Shown: piece by piece, positions 1-13,795 of the stretch
Numbering within the stretch: the stretch's first letter is position 1
Layout of the letters: every line of letters starts with the position of its first letter
Assembly: GCF_003628475.1 (NCBI RefSeq)
Contig: NZ_RCAA01000022.1
Location: 68,376-101,915 of the forward strand
Length of the DNA: 33,540 nucleotides
Origin: Enterobacter sp. R1(2018)
GTDB taxonomy: Bacteria > Pseudomonadota > Gammaproteobacteria > Enterobacterales > Enterobacteriaceae
Direction: 5' to 3'
Notes under the pieces: model-generated
What the model was told of the DNA's origin: nothing
Database searches by the model: none
What the model saw: the letters and a program-made list of their open reading frames with translations, nothing else
Made by a program: the position numbers and the translations under genes

Positions 1-37
1 ATTGTTAGCAGGGTATTAATTTTTCCCGTTACTAGTG

Positions 38-43
38 TATACT
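38..43 (+). promoter_or_regulatory. Possible -10 element for the first yhcN copy
   Basis: TATACT at 38-43 matches a sigma-70 -10 box in five of six positions and would place a start near base 50, about 57 bases ahead of the chosen start codon. No convincing -35 box lies 16 to 18 bases upstream, so an activator would be needed or the call is wrong. Confidence 0.3.
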
Positions 44-106
44 TGATTTTGTGATGAGGGTCACGAAACGATGGCCCCAATAAAAGAATACGACGAGGTA
101 AAAATT

Positions 107-370
107 ATGAACATGAAAAACACTTTAGTTACCGCAAGCCTGCTCTCCATGCTGTCATTTGGCGCTTTTGCTGCCACATCCATCAATGCAGAACAGGCGC
201 AAAACCTGCAGTCAGTAGGTACCGTCTCCGTAAGCAGCGTCGGTAGTTCACCGATGGATATGCACCAGCAGCTGAATCAAAAAGCCGAGCAGGAAGGCGC
301 TTCTTCTTATCGCATTATCGAAGCCCGTACCGGTGATCAGTGGCACGCAACGGCTGAGCTGTATAAATAA
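107..370 (+). CDS. yhcN: YhcN family periplasmic stress protein (DUF1471), first copy
   Basis: Small secreted protein of 87 residues. The N-terminus reads as a Sec signal peptide: Lys at residue 4, a hydrophobic stretch, then a Phe-Ala-Ala cleavage region near residues 21-23. The mature part carries the DUF1471/BhsA-McbA-YhcN fold signature and ends in WHATAELYK. In E. coli, YhcN is linked to acid and hydrogen-peroxide stress; its biochemical role is unknown. An in-frame ATG at 71 exists, but the start at 107 has GAGG at 95-98 with eight bases of spacing and gives the signal peptide directly at the N-terminus. A second ATG at 113 is also possible. The neighbour at 494 is a close paralogue. 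The family call is secure; the stress role is taken from the family. Confidence 0.88.
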   Translation: MNMKNTLVTASLLSMLSFGAFAATSINAEQAQNLQSVGTVSVSSVGSSPMDMHQQLNQKAEQEGASSYRIIEARTGDQWHATAELYK

Positions 371-421
371 CGCCCAGCTCTGACAACCGTGCAATAAGCA
401 TAAAGAAAAGACAATCTCAGA

Positions 422-468
422 CAACGGCCCCAAGAACAAAAAACGCTATTTAGCCCTTCCGGCCGTTG
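422..468 (+). repeat. Inverted repeat in the leader of the second yhcN copy
   Basis: CAACGGCC at 422-429 is matched exactly by its reverse complement GGCCGTTG at 461-468, with 31 bases between. The repeat ends 12 bases before the AGGAG ribosome binding site of the second yhcN gene. It could form a long-range stem in the leader RNA or be a protein site. The function is unknown. Confidence 0.4.
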
Positions 469-493
469 AAAAACATATTCAGGAGTAGACACC

Positions 494-760
494 ATGAAAA
501 CCAAATTAACCATCGCATCCGTTAGCCTTCTGTCCGTTCTCTCTTTTGGCGCCAGCGCAGCAGCACAACAGATTTCCGACGAACAGGCCCAGAGCATGCA
601 GTCTATGGGCAGCATCTCCGTAAGCCAGGTAGGCAGCGCGCCTATGGATATGCGTCATGAATTATCACAGAAAGCGACAGAAAAAGGAGCTTCAGCTTAT
701 CGCGTAACTGAAGCACGTACTGGCGATACCTGGCACGCAACCGCTGAACTGTATAAATAA
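494..760 (+). CDS. yhcN: YhcN family periplasmic stress protein (DUF1471), second copy
   Basis: Secreted protein of 88 residues with a signal peptide ending near Ala-Ser-Ala-Ala (residues 20-23) and the same DUF1471 core as the upstream copy. The two share the EARTGD-WHATAELYK ending and the MDM segment. AGGAG at 481-485 lies eight bases before the ATG, which fixes the start. The gene follows the first copy by 123 bases and is closed by a strong terminator at 788-812, so the pair could be one transcript. E. coli K-12 has a single yhcN here as I recall, so this looks like a tandem duplication. Either copy could be the orthologue. The role in acid or oxidative stress is inferred from E. coli. 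Confidence 0.9.
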   Translation: MKTKLTIASVSLLSVLSFGASAAAQQISDEQAQSMQSMGSISVSQVGSAPMDMRHELSQKATEKGASAYRVTEARTGDTWHATAELYK

Positions 761-787
761 ACCCTCGTCGTCACGTCCGACGACCTT

Positions 788-812
788 GCCCCCGCTCGCC
801 GGGGGCTTTTTT
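788..812 (+). terminator. Rho-independent terminator of the yhcN pair
   Basis: GCCCCCG (788-794) pairs with CGGGGGC (800-806) around a five-base loop and is followed by six T. It ends the plus-strand yhcN transcript before the convergent yhcO gene. Confidence 0.9.
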
Positions 813-827
813 ATGCCTGCTTAACGC

Positions 828-1100
828 TTAACCGCGAATATTAAAACGCAGCTGCCCTTCAAGCTCTTCTTCCGCCTCATCAAACAGCAAAATCAGCGCG
901 CCATAGCGCCGCCGTTGTATCTCCGGCAGATGGAGAAACTCAATCTCTACCGGCAGAGGCAGGCTTCCTCCTACCACCACGTCCCACAGACTGTCGAGAT
1001 CGTGGACCTTTTTTTTCTCCAGTGCGAATAACTGGGTAAAGAGGCGATAGAATGCCGGTTGATCTTCTATATTATTAAAATCAAAGGTATATTTTTTCAT
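828..1100 (-). CDS. yhcO: Barstar family protein YhcO
   Basis: Cytoplasmic protein of 90 residues, the usual length of YhcO. It has the barstar-family (barnase inhibitor) fold signature, with the segment [12 protein letters not shown] and an acidic helix [10 protein letters not shown] near the C-terminus. The ATG at 1100 is preferred over a TTG 24 bases upstream, because it gives the family's normal N-terminus (MKKYTFDF) and has a G-rich stretch (GGGGTGG) just upstream. Barstar inhibits the secreted ribonuclease barnase, but no barnase-like gene is visible in this window, so the partner is unknown. It lies 41 bases downstream of the aldehyde dehydrogenase gene on the same strand and may share its transcript. 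The family is clear; the function is not established. Confidence 0.9.
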   Translation of the reverse strand: MKKYTFDFNNIEDQPAFYRLFTQLFALEKKKVHDLDSLWDVVVGGSLPLPVEIEFLHLPEIQRRRYGALILLFDEAEEELEGQLRFNIRG

Positions 1101-1141
1101 CTCTGGCCACCCCAACCAGAACAAGCCGTGCCAACGCGCGC

Positions 1142-2596
1142 CTACAGGCCGCCAATATGCAGGGTTTTAACTTCCAGGTACTCCTCAAGCCCCAGCACGG
1201 ACCCTTCCCGACCCAGGCCGGACTCTTTCACCCCGCCAAACGGCCCCAGCTCGGTAGATACGGCACATTCATTAATGCCAATCATCCCGCTTTCAAGCGC
1301 CTGGGATACGCGGAACACGCGCTGCAGGTTCTGAGTATAGAAGTAAGCGGCCAGGCCAAAGGGGGTATTATTAGCCCGCCTGATAACTTCTTCTTCCGTT
1401 TTGAAGCTAAAGCAGGCCGCCAGTGGACCAAAAGTCTCCTCCTGCGCCAGCTTCATTTCGTCACCGGCATTGATAATAACCGTCGGTTGCCAGAAGTTGC
1501 CTCCCAGCTCGTGGCTTTTACCTCCCACCAGCGCTTTACCGCCCTTAGCTAAAGCGTCTTCCACATGCTCACGGACTTTTTCTACGGCGGACTTTTCGAT
1601 AAGCGGCCCGACCACCACGCCCTCATCCATACCATTGCCGACTTTCAGCGCCTTCACCGCTTCCGCCAGCTTATTGACGAAACGATCGTAAATTCCTTCC
1701 TGAATAAAGAAGCGGTTCACGCTGACGCATACCTGGCCTGCGTTACGAAATTTATTGGCGATCGCGCCTTTTACAGCTTCATCGATATCGGCATCGTCAA
1801 ACACGATGTACGGCGCATTGCCTCCCAGTTCCATCGACACTTTTTTCATGGTTTCAGCGGCGTTGCGCACCAGCGTTTTGCCTACGGCGGTGGAGCCGGT
1901 GAAGGAAATTTTGCGCACCTCGGGGCTTGCCATAATCGCATCGCTGATTTCCTGGGTGTTGCCCGCTACCGCGTTAAGCACGCCATCCGGCACGCCGGCC
2001 TGTTTCGCCAGCGCCAGTAAAGCAAAAGCGGAAAGCGGCGTATTGTTGGCGGGTTTAATCACGCCGGTACATCCCGCAGCCAGCGCCGGGCCAAGCTTAC
2101 GGGTCAGCATCGCCATCGGGAAATTCCACGGGGTGATAGCGGCTACTACGCCAACAGGCTCACGTGTTGCGAGGATCCTTGACCCCGGCTTAGCCGGTGG
2201 AATGATTTCACCGTTGGCGCGTTTGGCCTGCTCGGCAAACCATTGAATAAAGCTTGCGGCGTATTCGACTTCTCCCTCGGCCTCTTTCAGCGGCTTGCCC
2301 TGTTCGGTGGTCATCAGCTGCCCCAGCCAGCTTTTATTTTCAATAATGAGCTGATACCAGCGATAAAGAATCGTCGAGCGCTCTTTTGCGGTTTTGGCTC
2401 GCCACGCCGGAAAAGCTTTTGCCGCCGCGGCGATAGCCTCTTCGGTCTCTTTCTTACCGGCTTTCGCCACTTTGGCGATCGCTTCGCCCGTCGCGGGATT
2501 CAGGACGTCAAAAGTGTTATCAAGCTTGCGCCATTCCCCGTTAACCAGGTAGCCGGTATTGAAAAGTTCACTGTCCTGGAGTACCTGAATTGTCAT
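1142..2596 (-). CDS. gabD: NAD(P)-dependent succinate-semialdehyde dehydrogenase-like aldehyde dehydrogenase
   Basis: Soluble enzyme of 484 residues in the aldehyde dehydrogenase superfamily, closest by motif to GabD (E. coli GabD has 482). GabD oxidises succinate semialdehyde to succinate with NAD(P)+. The oxyanion Asn is in TPWNFP (about residue 158), the general-base Glu in MELGGNAP (Glu256), and the nucleophile Cys in [11 protein letters not shown] (Cys290). The glycine motif FTGSTAVG lies near 242. AGGAGA ends six bases before the ATG. No gabT, gabP or csiD is adjacent, so this is probably a paralogue of the gab-cluster enzyme and the true substrate is uncertain. It sits downstream of aaeB but is separated from it by a terminator at 2641-2666; a TATACT at 2635-2630 (minus) could be its -10 box. 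The class is secure, the substrate tentative. Confidence 0.85.
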   Translation of the reverse strand: MTIQVLQDSELFNTGYLVNGEWRKLDNTFDVLNPATGEAIAKVAKAGKKETEEAIAAAAKAFPAWRAKTAKERSTILYRWYQLIIENKSWLGQLMTTEQGKPLKEAEGEVEYAASFIQWFAEQAKRANGEIIPPAKPGSRILATREPVGVVAAITPWNFPMAMLTRKLGPALAAGCTGVIKPANNTPLSAFALLALAKQAGVPDGVLNAVAGNTQEISDAIMASPEVRKISFTGSTAVGKTLVRNAAETMKKVSMELGGNAPYIVFDDADIDEAVKGAIANKFRNAGQVCVSVNRFFIQEGIYDRFVNKLAEAVKALKVGNGMDEGVVVGPLIEKSAVEKVREHVEDALAKGGKALVGGKSHELGGNFWQPTVIINAGDEMKLAQEETFGPLAACFSFKTEEEVIRRANNTPFGLAAYFYTQNLQRVFRVSQALESGMIGINECAVSTELGPFGGVKESGLGREGSVLGLEEYLEVKTLHIGGL

Positions 2597-2640
2597 AATT
2601 TTCTCCTGTTATAAATTGCACATCCGCTAAGTATAGATAC

Positions 2641-2666
2641 AAAAAAGCCGACGCATGACGTCGGCT
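2641..2666 (-). terminator. Rho-independent terminator after aaeB
   Basis: Read on the minus strand, AGCCGACG pairs with CGTCGGCT around a five-base loop (2646-2666) and runs into six T (2646-2641). It closes the aaeXAB transcript and makes the downstream aldehyde dehydrogenase a separate unit. Confidence 0.9.
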
Positions 2667-2678
2667 CCGGGGCGCGGT

Positions 2679-4640
2679 TTAAGCATCTATTAGGGTATGC
2701 TGGTACTTATGCAGCATATCCGCCAGCCTTTTTACCGGCTCGGTAACCTGTAACGGCGCCTCCCAGATACGCAGCTTTTCCTGATAGATATCCAGCTCGC
2801 CCAGCAGCTGCCTGAAGTAACGACGCCGCTTATCATCGCTGGAAGCGGAGGTGACTTTGTCCGCCGTGTTGCGCAACTGGCGGTGGAAAGCAGACAAATC
2901 CGCGTTCACCGGAATAGGCGCGTCGCGCAGCCTCTGGTGTGCGATTATCAGAGTTAAAGCCAGGCGGTAGCGATCGATATCTCCCGGGAAGGTGTTCAAC
3001 AGCAGGAAAAGCTGCTGATAGAGCGCCGGCAGGTGGTTCTCTTTACGGCGGTTATTGTTCGTCGTCAGCGCGGACACCGCAGCCGAAACAAACTGATTGA
3101 GCAGCGTGCGTCCCGTCCGCTCTTTTGAGTTATCCCGCACCAGCAGAATAACCATCATCGCCAGGAAACAGCCGACGATTTGCCCCAGCGCGCTGTCAAG
3201 AAAGCTGCTGAAGTGAAAGGTCATAGGGTTATCCAACACGATAACGTTAATCGTCCCGGCCAGCGCCCCCATCGAGCCCAGCCGCCGCTTCTGTACCTCA
3301 ATCCCCATAAAGAAGCCCAGCAGCGCGAGGCTAATACACAGCAGCAGCATGCTTTGCTGGGTGGAAGGTATGATAACCAGGAAATAGAGCGCGCCAAGCG
3401 GCAGGGCGGCCAGCATCCCGTAAAGGAAATCCAGCGATACCATGCGTGGGTTGGGCAGGCGCATCGCAAGAGAGGTCACGACGGCGATCATCACCATCGC
3501 CCCGCTGCCGGAGGTCCAGCCGGTCCATAGCCAGAACAGGCTGCCCAGCAGGCATGAGATGGTGGTACGCCAGAAGTTAATCATCGCGTGATGACGCTCG
3601 GCCGACTGAACCTTAATCACCACCTCGTCGGTCAGGATCTCTTCTTCGATAGCGCTAATGCGGGTGTTGCTTGCCACGCCACGTTTTAACAGCAGGAAGC
3701 GCGTCGCGGCACCGACCCAGCTGCTGATGGTCACTGGAGTGTTTTTCTCACCAAATGAAGAGATGTAGCGCCTTAACACCTTCATCTGCTTATGAACGTC
3801 CGCCGCGGTTTCTACCGGCATTTCAAACAGCAGTTTGAACTCTGGCGAAACGAATTCAGGGCGAGTGTTCTGGATCAGGAACGTCTCGCAGGCCTGGGTA
3901 ATCAGCGTCAGGGAAAGGGTATTGATGGCTTTCAGGCGGCGATTTGCCTGCCCCCAGCGCGCAGATTCAATCTTGAGGTTGCTGCGCATGCCCTCAAGCG
4001 CGGTGGTGCGCCGCACCATGCCGCTCCAGGCTTTATCGACCTCTTCTTTATCGCCGTGCGCAACGCAAAGCTGCATCAGCCGATAGTGATCCACCAGCAG
4101 GTTATCCAGCTCGCGATCGATTTCCTGTTTGATGGAGCGCGGGGAAAAGAGCAGGTCCGCAAGAATGGCGCAAACGATGCCAATAACGATTTCGCTGCAG
4201 CGCTCAACGGCGAACTGCGGCGTGGTAACCGGATTGAGCTGGATTGTGACGACGATAATCAGCGCCGTGTAGCCTGAAAGCCCCCAGGCATAAGAGTTCT
4301 CCACCTTAACCAGCGAAGAGATCCAGGTGCAAAAACCGGCCCAGATACAGCACACCAGCAGCATTACCACCGGCGCGCGAATCAGCGAGGTGATGATAAC
4401 CAACGCCGCGATACAGCCGATAAAGGTGCCGATGATACGCAGCATGCCGCGATAGCGAATCGCGCCTGAATAGGGCTCGCCGCCTGCGGCAAACGCGGGG
4501 CCGGCCGCCACAATCGCCGCGGTTAACACCGCCCAGCGCGGCGTTTCAAGCTGAAAGTGGAAACCCACAAACAGCGCCAGCACGATGGCGAACGCCAGCT
4601 TAAACGCAAAGCGCAGATGCAGTCGGGAGATAAAATACAT
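2679..4640 (-). CDS. aaeB: p-Hydroxybenzoic acid efflux pump subunit AaeB
   Basis: Inner-membrane pump of 653 residues (E. coli 655) in the aromatic acid exporter/FUSC family. With AaeA it exports p-hydroxybenzoate and a few related aromatic carboxylic acids. The layout is typical: a first block of about six membrane segments in roughly residues 10-170, a soluble middle domain, a second membrane block in roughly residues 355-510, and a soluble C-terminal tail. The ATG at 4640 gives the expected N-terminus [14 protein letters not shown]. The start lies 11 bases after the aaeA stop, so the two genes are co-transcribed. The Shine-Dalgarno sequence is weak, which fits translational coupling to aaeA. 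Expression is expected to follow AaeR and aromatic acid inducers, as in E. coli. Confidence 0.96.
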   Translation of the reverse strand: MYFISRLHLRFAFKLAFAIVLALFVGFHFQLETPRWAVLTAAIVAAGPAFAAGGEPYSGAIRYRGMLRIIGTFIGCIAALVIITSLIRAPVVMLLVCCIWAGFCTWISSLVKVENSYAWGLSGYTALIIVVTIQLNPVTTPQFAVERCSEIVIGIVCAILADLLFSPRSIKQEIDRELDNLLVDHYRLMQLCVAHGDKEEVDKAWSGMVRRTTALEGMRSNLKIESARWGQANRRLKAINTLSLTLITQACETFLIQNTRPEFVSPEFKLLFEMPVETAADVHKQMKVLRRYISSFGEKNTPVTISSWVGAATRFLLLKRGVASNTRISAIEEEILTDEVVIKVQSAERHHAMINFWRTTISCLLGSLFWLWTGWTSGSGAMVMIAVVTSLAMRLPNPRMVSLDFLYGMLAALPLGALYFLVIIPSTQQSMLLLCISLALLGFFMGIEVQKRRLGSMGALAGTINVIVLDNPMTFHFSSFLDSALGQIVGCFLAMMVILLVRDNSKERTGRTLLNQFVSAAVSALTTNNNRRKENHLPALYQQLFLLLNTFPGDIDRYRLALTLIIAHQRLRDAPIPVNADLSAFHRQLRNTADKVTSASSDDKRRRYFRQLLGELDIYQEKLRIWEAPLQVTEPVKRLADMLHKYQHTLIDA

Positions 4641-4651
4641 AGTCGCCAGGC

Positions 4652-5584
4652 TTACCCAAACTCACGCAGACGATGCATGAATTTTATAAATGCCGAATCG
4701 TGCTCGGTATCGCGATCTTTCTCACCGGTGACGACGACCGTAGCCGTGGTGCCGGCCGGGTACAGGTTGCCCTGCTGCTCATCCAGACGAATACGTACCG
4801 GAACACGCTGCGCCAGGCGAACCCATTCCAGGTTGGAATCCACGGTAGCCATGCCTTTCGCATCGCTGGTGCTGCTGGCGTTGGTCACGCCGGCGGAGAT
4901 GCTGTCTACGGTGCCGCGTAATATGCGGTTGCTGCCCAGCGGCGTTATCTGAACGCGATATCCCGGACGAATGCCGTCGAGCTTGGTCTCTTCCATATAG
5001 GCGAGAATGTAGAACGAGTGCTGTTTTACTAACGCCACCACCGTTGAGCCACGAGTAATAAACTCGCCGCCGTGCACGTTCAGGTTGGTTACCCAGCCGT
5101 CAGCCGGGGCGCGTACAACGGTACGCTGCAGGTCGAGCTCCGCCAGGTCGCGCGTTGCCTGCGCCTTCGCAAGCTGGTGCAACACGGTCTGCAGAACGTT
5201 GTTTGACTGATCGATTTCTTCACGCGACATCGCCTGGATGCCGAGCTTGTTACGGCGTCCGGCCTCGCGGCGTTTTTCACTTGCCAAAGCTTCATAATAA
5301 GCCACGTCCGCCTGCGCCTCCTCCAGCGCCTTTTGATAACGCGGCTGGTCGATGGTAAACAGCACCTGGTCTTTTTTAACCAGCTGGTTGTCGTGCACGT
5401 TCACGGCGGTAATCAGCCCGGAAACGTCAGGCGCAATCGCTACAACATCAGCGGTAAAACGCGCGTCGCGCGTCCAGGGTGACTCGGTGTAAAACACCCA
5501 TGCGCGGAAGATAGCGATGCAAGCCAGCAGCACCAGGATCAGCGTGATGGCGGTACGGATCATTTTTCTTGTTAGTGTTTTCAC
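4652..5584 (-). CDS. aaeA: p-Hydroxybenzoic acid efflux pump adaptor AaeA
   Basis: Periplasmic membrane-fusion (HlyD/EmrA-type) adaptor of 310 residues, the same length as in E. coli. One N-terminal membrane anchor (about residues 8-28) is followed by the first half of a lipoyl domain ([12 protein letters not shown]...[11 protein letters not shown]), an alpha-helical hairpin (about 80-155), the second lipoyl half ([12 protein letters not shown]) and a beta-barrel. It links AaeB to an outer-membrane channel, probably TolC. The start is a GTG at 5584 with GAGG five bases upstream; a TTG at 5599 overlaps the aaeX stop region and would add five residues absent from the family. The gene begins seven bases after aaeX. 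Its product is needed with AaeB for efflux. Confidence 0.95.
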   Translation of the reverse strand: MKTLTRKMIRTAITLILVLLACIAIFRAWVFYTESPWTRDARFTADVVAIAPDVSGLITAVNVHDNQLVKKDQVLFTIDQPRYQKALEEAQADVAYYEALASEKRREAGRRNKLGIQAMSREEIDQSNNVLQTVLHQLAKAQATRDLAELDLQRTVVRAPADGWVTNLNVHGGEFITRGSTVVALVKQHSFYILAYMEETKLDGIRPGYRVQITPLGSNRILRGTVDSISAGVTNASSTSDAKGMATVDSNLEWVRLAQRVPVRIRLDEQQGNLYPAGTTATVVVTGEKDRDTEHDSAFIKFMHRLREFG

Positions 5585-5591
5585 ATCAACC

Positions 5592-5795
5592 TCAAACAAA
5601 CAGCTGCGAGATCAGATAAAACAGGCAGCAATAAAGCGCTGTATTGAATAATGCCGGGTGCCAGACGAAATCATAAATACCCGTCGGGGTAAGCAAACGG
5701 CGCACCAGCCAGAAGACCGCCAGCGAAACGAGCAGCTCAAAAAATATCGGTGGAAAGGAAAGACCGAATACCACGATAACCGGAAATAAACTCAT
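5592..5795 (-). CDS. aaeX: Small inner-membrane protein AaeX
   Basis: Protein of 67 residues, identical in length to E. coli AaeX and a member of the DUF1656 family. It has two hydrophobic segments (about residues 3-27 and 47-65) with the signature FPPIFFELL and [11 protein letters not shown]. It is the first gene of aaeXAB; in E. coli it is not strictly required for efflux and its role is unknown. The ATG follows AAGGTTAAC. The gene is transcribed divergently from aaeR across a 181-base control region. Confidence 0.93.
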   Translation of the reverse strand: MSLFPVIVVFGLSFPPIFFELLVSLAVFWLVRRLLTPTGIYDFVWHPALFNTALYCCLFYLISQLFV

Positions 5796-5895
5796 GTTAA
5801 CCTTGTTAAGGATAGTGCAGGCGCCACAGACTCTGGACAGTTATCCGCGACTAAAGGTGGCCAGGAACGGCAGGCGAGAACGCGGTTTAGACTGT

Positions 5896-5915
5896 GTTAA
5901 TAATAATATATTAAC
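5896..5915. promoter_or_regulatory. Candidate AaeR operator (20-bp palindrome)
   Basis: GTTAATA (5896-5902) and TATTAAC (5909-5915) form a perfect inverted repeat around an AT-rich six-base spacer, in the region between divergent aaeX and aaeR. LysR-type regulators usually bind such dyads. Its overlap with the likely -35 region of aaeR would fit autoregulation. Assignment to AaeR is inferred from position and symmetry. Confidence 0.5.
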
Positions 5916-5941
5916 GTAACTGTTATCCTGTTATCTATAAT
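5911..5941 (+). promoter_or_regulatory. Candidate aaeR promoter
   Basis: A perfect TATAAT -10 box lies at 5936-5941. The best -35 is TTAACG at 5911-5916, with a long 19-base spacer. The start would fall near 5948, giving a leader of about 29 bases. Confidence 0.45.
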
Positions 5942-5942
5942 A

Positions 5943-5958
5943 TGTGATCTAAATCACT
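5943..5958. promoter_or_regulatory. Candidate CRP-binding site ahead of aaeR
   Basis: TGTGA (5943-5947), six bases, TCACT (5954-5958): nine of ten half-site positions match the CRP consensus TGTGA-N6-TCACA. The site covers the predicted aaeR start, a position that would block transcription of aaeR. Confidence 0.55.
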
Positions 5959-5976
5959 TTTAACTCAGAGTGAACA

Positions 5977-6924
5977 ATGGAAAGACTTAAACGCATGTCG
6001 GTTTTTGCCAAAGTGGTCGACCTCGGCTCTTTTACCGCCGCCGCAAGGCAACTGCAGATGAGCGTATCGTCCATCAGCCAGACGGTTTCAAAGCTTGAGG
6101 ATGAACTGCAGGTAAAGCTGTTGAACCGCAGCACCCGCAGCATTGGCCTCACCGAAGCGGGTAAGATTTACTATCTCGGCTGTCGCAAGATGTTGCATGA
6201 AGTCCAGGAGGTGCATGAGCAGCTCTACGCCTTCAACAATACCCCTATCGGCACGCTGCGCATCGGCAGTTCTTCAACCATGGCACAGAATGTCCTCGCC
6301 AATATGACGGCGGACATGCTTAAAGAGTATCCGGGCCTGACGGTTAACCTGGTGACCGGCATCCCTGCCCCGGACCTGATTGCTGATGGCCTCGACGTGG
6401 TTATTCGCGTGGGGGCGCTGCAGGATTCCAGCCTGTTTTCAAAACGGCTCGGATCGATGCCGATGGTTATCTGCGCGGCAAAAAGCTATCTCCTGCAAAA
6501 TGGCGTACCGGAAAAACCTGCTGACCTGGCCAACCATTCGTGGCTCGAATACAGCGTGCGTCCTGACAATGAATTTGAGCTTATCGCTCCCGAAGGTATT
6601 TCCACGCGCATGCTGCCGCAGGGGCGCTTTGTGACAAACGATCCGATGACGCTTTCACGCTGGCTGAAGGCCGGCGCCGGGATAGCCTACGTGCCGCTGA
6701 TGTGGGTGATCGATGAGATCAACAATGGCGAGCTTGAGATCCTGTTCCCCCGCTATCAGTCGGATCCTCGTCCGGTCTATGCGCTGTATACGGAAAAGGA
6801 CAAGCTGCCGCTGAAGGTGCAGGTGTGCATTAACTATCTGACGGAGTATTTTGTGAAGGTGGCGCAGCTGTACCAGGGCGTGCGGGAAACAAACGGGCGT
6901 GGGAAAGAAACCGGCCGGGGTTAA
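5977..6924 (+). CDS. aaeR: LysR-type transcriptional activator AaeR
   Basis: Regulator of 315 residues (E. coli AaeR 309; the extra residues are at a Gly/Arg-rich C-terminus). The N-terminal winged helix-turn-helix spans about residues 1-60, with the recognition region FTAAARQLQMSVSSISQTVSKLE. A LysR substrate-binding domain follows from about residue 90. In E. coli it activates aaeXAB in response to aromatic carboxylic acids such as p-hydroxybenzoate. It is divergent from aaeXAB, the usual LysR arrangement. The ATG at 5977 gives the conserved start MERLKRMSVFAKVV. A palindrome, a -10 box and a CRP-like site sit just upstream. Its stop codon lies in the loop of the terminator at 6912-6940, so the 3' end of the coding region forms half of that hairpin. 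Confidence 0.95.
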   Translation: MERLKRMSVFAKVVDLGSFTAAARQLQMSVSSISQTVSKLEDELQVKLLNRSTRSIGLTEAGKIYYLGCRKMLHEVQEVHEQLYAFNNTPIGTLRIGSSSTMAQNVLANMTADMLKEYPGLTVNLVTGIPAPDLIADGLDVVIRVGALQDSSLFSKRLGSMPMVICAAKSYLLQNGVPEKPADLANHSWLEYSVRPDNEFELIAPEGISTRMLPQGRFVTNDPMTLSRWLKAGAGIAYVPLMWVIDEINNGELEILFPRYQSDPRPVYALYTEKDKLPLKVQVCINYLTEYFVKVAQLYQGVRETNGRGKETGRG

Positions 6925-6939
6925 CCCGGCCGTTTCGTT

Positions 6940-6940
<1 letters not shown>
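6912..6940 (+). terminator. Terminator between convergent aaeR and tldD, overlapping the aaeR stop
   Basis: CGGCCGGG (6912-6919) pairs with CCCGGCCG (6925-6932) around a five-base loop that holds the aaeR TAA. TTTCGTTTT follows on plus. On minus the stem is followed by a T-rich stretch (GGTTTCTTT), so it may also work for tldD. Confidence 0.8.
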
Positions 6941-12265
<5,325 letters not shown>

Positions 12266-12325
12266 ATATCTCTCCTTGTCAGCCTTGCGGCTCGGTACCT
12301 CAAAAAGTACAGCCCGTACGATGGG

Positions 12326-13795
12326 TTACATCATCACGACGTCGAACTGCTCCTGGTTATAAAGCGGCTCAATTTGTACTTTTACCTGCTTGCCGACAAA
12401 GATTTCCACCTCTGCCAGCGCGTGAGATTCTTCGCTTTTCAGCGCTTCGCCAACCGCCGGGGAGGCGTAAACCAGGAAACGATCGGAATCGTAGGCATGA
12501 TGAACGCGCACGATTTCACGCATAATTTCATAGCAGACCGTTTCCACCGTTTTCACCGTGCCGCGGCCGTGGCAGGTTGGGCAGCCGGCGCAGAGCACGT
12601 GCTCCACGCTTTCGCGGGTGCGCTTGCGCGTCATTTCAACCAGACCCAGCTGCGAGAAGCCGTTCACGCTGGTTTTCACGCGATCCTTGCTCAGCGCCTG
12701 TTCCAGCGAGTGCAGCACGCGACGGCGATGGTCTTCATTACTCATGTCGATAAAATCGATAATGATAATGCCGCCAAGATTACGCAGCCGCAGCTGACGG
12801 GCAATGGCCTGGGTGGCCTCAATGTTGGTATTAAAAATAGTATCGTCAAGGTTGCGATGGCCGACAAACGCGCCGGTGTTGATATCCACGGTGGTCATCG
12901 CCTCGGTTTGATCGATAACCAGATAGCCGCCGGATTTCAGCTCAACCTTTCGCTCAAGCGCCCGCTGGATTTCATTTTCGACGTCAAAGAGGTCGAATAT
13001 CGGCTGGCGGCCGCTGTAGTGTTCGATTTTGCTGGTCATTTCCGGCATGTATTCCGCGGTAAATTCCAGCAGCCTGTCATAGGTCAGGCGGGAGTCGACA
13101 CGAATTCTGTCCAGCGCCGCGTCGGCAAAATCACGCAGCACGCGCTGGGCCAGCGCAAGCTCGCCATAAAGCTGGCAACGCGTTTTATTGCGTTTTTTAC
13201 GCTCGCTGACTTTGGTCCATACGCGTTTTAAATAAGCGGCATCGGAAGAGAGATCTTCTTCGCATACGCCTTCGGCCGCGGTACGAATAATAAATCCGCC
13301 CTGCTCATCGCAGTAGGCGCTGACTACGCGTTTCAGACGTTCGCGCTCTTCTTCGCTTTCGATGCGTTGAGAAACGCCGACGTGCGAGGCGCCCGGCATA
13401 AACACCAGGTAACGGGAAGGAAGCGTGATGTCCGTAGTGAGGCGCGCGCCTTTGGTGCCAAGCGGGTCTTTAACCACCTGCACCATCAGATCCTGCCCCT
13501 GGCGGACCAGCTCGGAGATGTCGCGCACGGTAAAGTTTTTACGCTCCTCACCCGCAACGCATTCAGTATGCGGCATGATATCGGAGGCGTGAAGAAACGC
13601 TGCCTTATCAAGGCCAATATCTACAAATGCCGCCTGCATTCCTGGTAGCACCCGGCTAACACGACCTTTGTAGATATTCCCTACGATCCCACGGCGCGCT
13701 TCGCGCTCAATATGGATTTCCTGCAGTATTCCGCCGTCAATATAGGCTACCCGCGTTTCTGAAGGGGTAATATTGACCAGTAATTCAGCCGTCAT
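12326..13795 (-). CDS. rng: Ribonuclease G
   Basis: Endoribonuclease of 489 residues, as in E. coli, from the RNase E/G family. It matures the 5' end of 16S rRNA and turns over mRNAs such as adhE. An S1 RNA-binding domain occupies roughly residues 38-130. The catalytic domain has the two metal-binding aspartates in TVDINTGAF and [12 protein letters not shown], and the zinc-link cysteines in [11 protein letters not shown]. The ATG at 13795 has GAGG five bases upstream and gives the standard N-terminus MTAELLVN; another ATG at 13813 lies inside maf without family support. The gene overlaps the maf stop by 11 bases, which indicates translational coupling. Confidence 0.96.
   Translation of the reverse strand: MTAELLVNITPSETRVAYIDGGILQEIHIEREARRGIVGNIYKGRVSRVLPGMQAAFVDIGLDKAAFLHASDIMPHTECVAGEERKNFTVRDISELVRQGQDLMVQVVKDPLGTKGARLTTDITLPSRYLVFMPGASHVGVSQRIESEEERERLKRVVSAYCDEQGGFIIRTAAEGVCEEDLSSDAAYLKRVWTKVSERKKRNKTRCQLYGELALAQRVLRDFADAALDRIRVDSRLTYDRLLEFTAEYMPEMTSKIEHYSGRQPIFDLFDVENEIQRALERKVELKSGGYLVIDQTEAMTTVDINTGAFVGHRNLDDTIFNTNIEATQAIARQLRLRNLGGIIIIDFIDMSNEDHRRRVLHSLEQALSKDRVKTSVNGFSQLGLVEMTRKRTRESVEHVLCAGCPTCHGRGTVKTVETVCYEIMREIVRVHHAYDSDRFLVYASPAVGEALKSEESHALAEVEIFVGKQVKVQIEPLYNQEQFDVVMM

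Noticed and set aside
71-106. Upstream ATG giving a 99-residue first YhcN
   Set aside because: It would put 12 charged residues before the signal peptide and has no ribosome binding site; the ATG at 107 has one.
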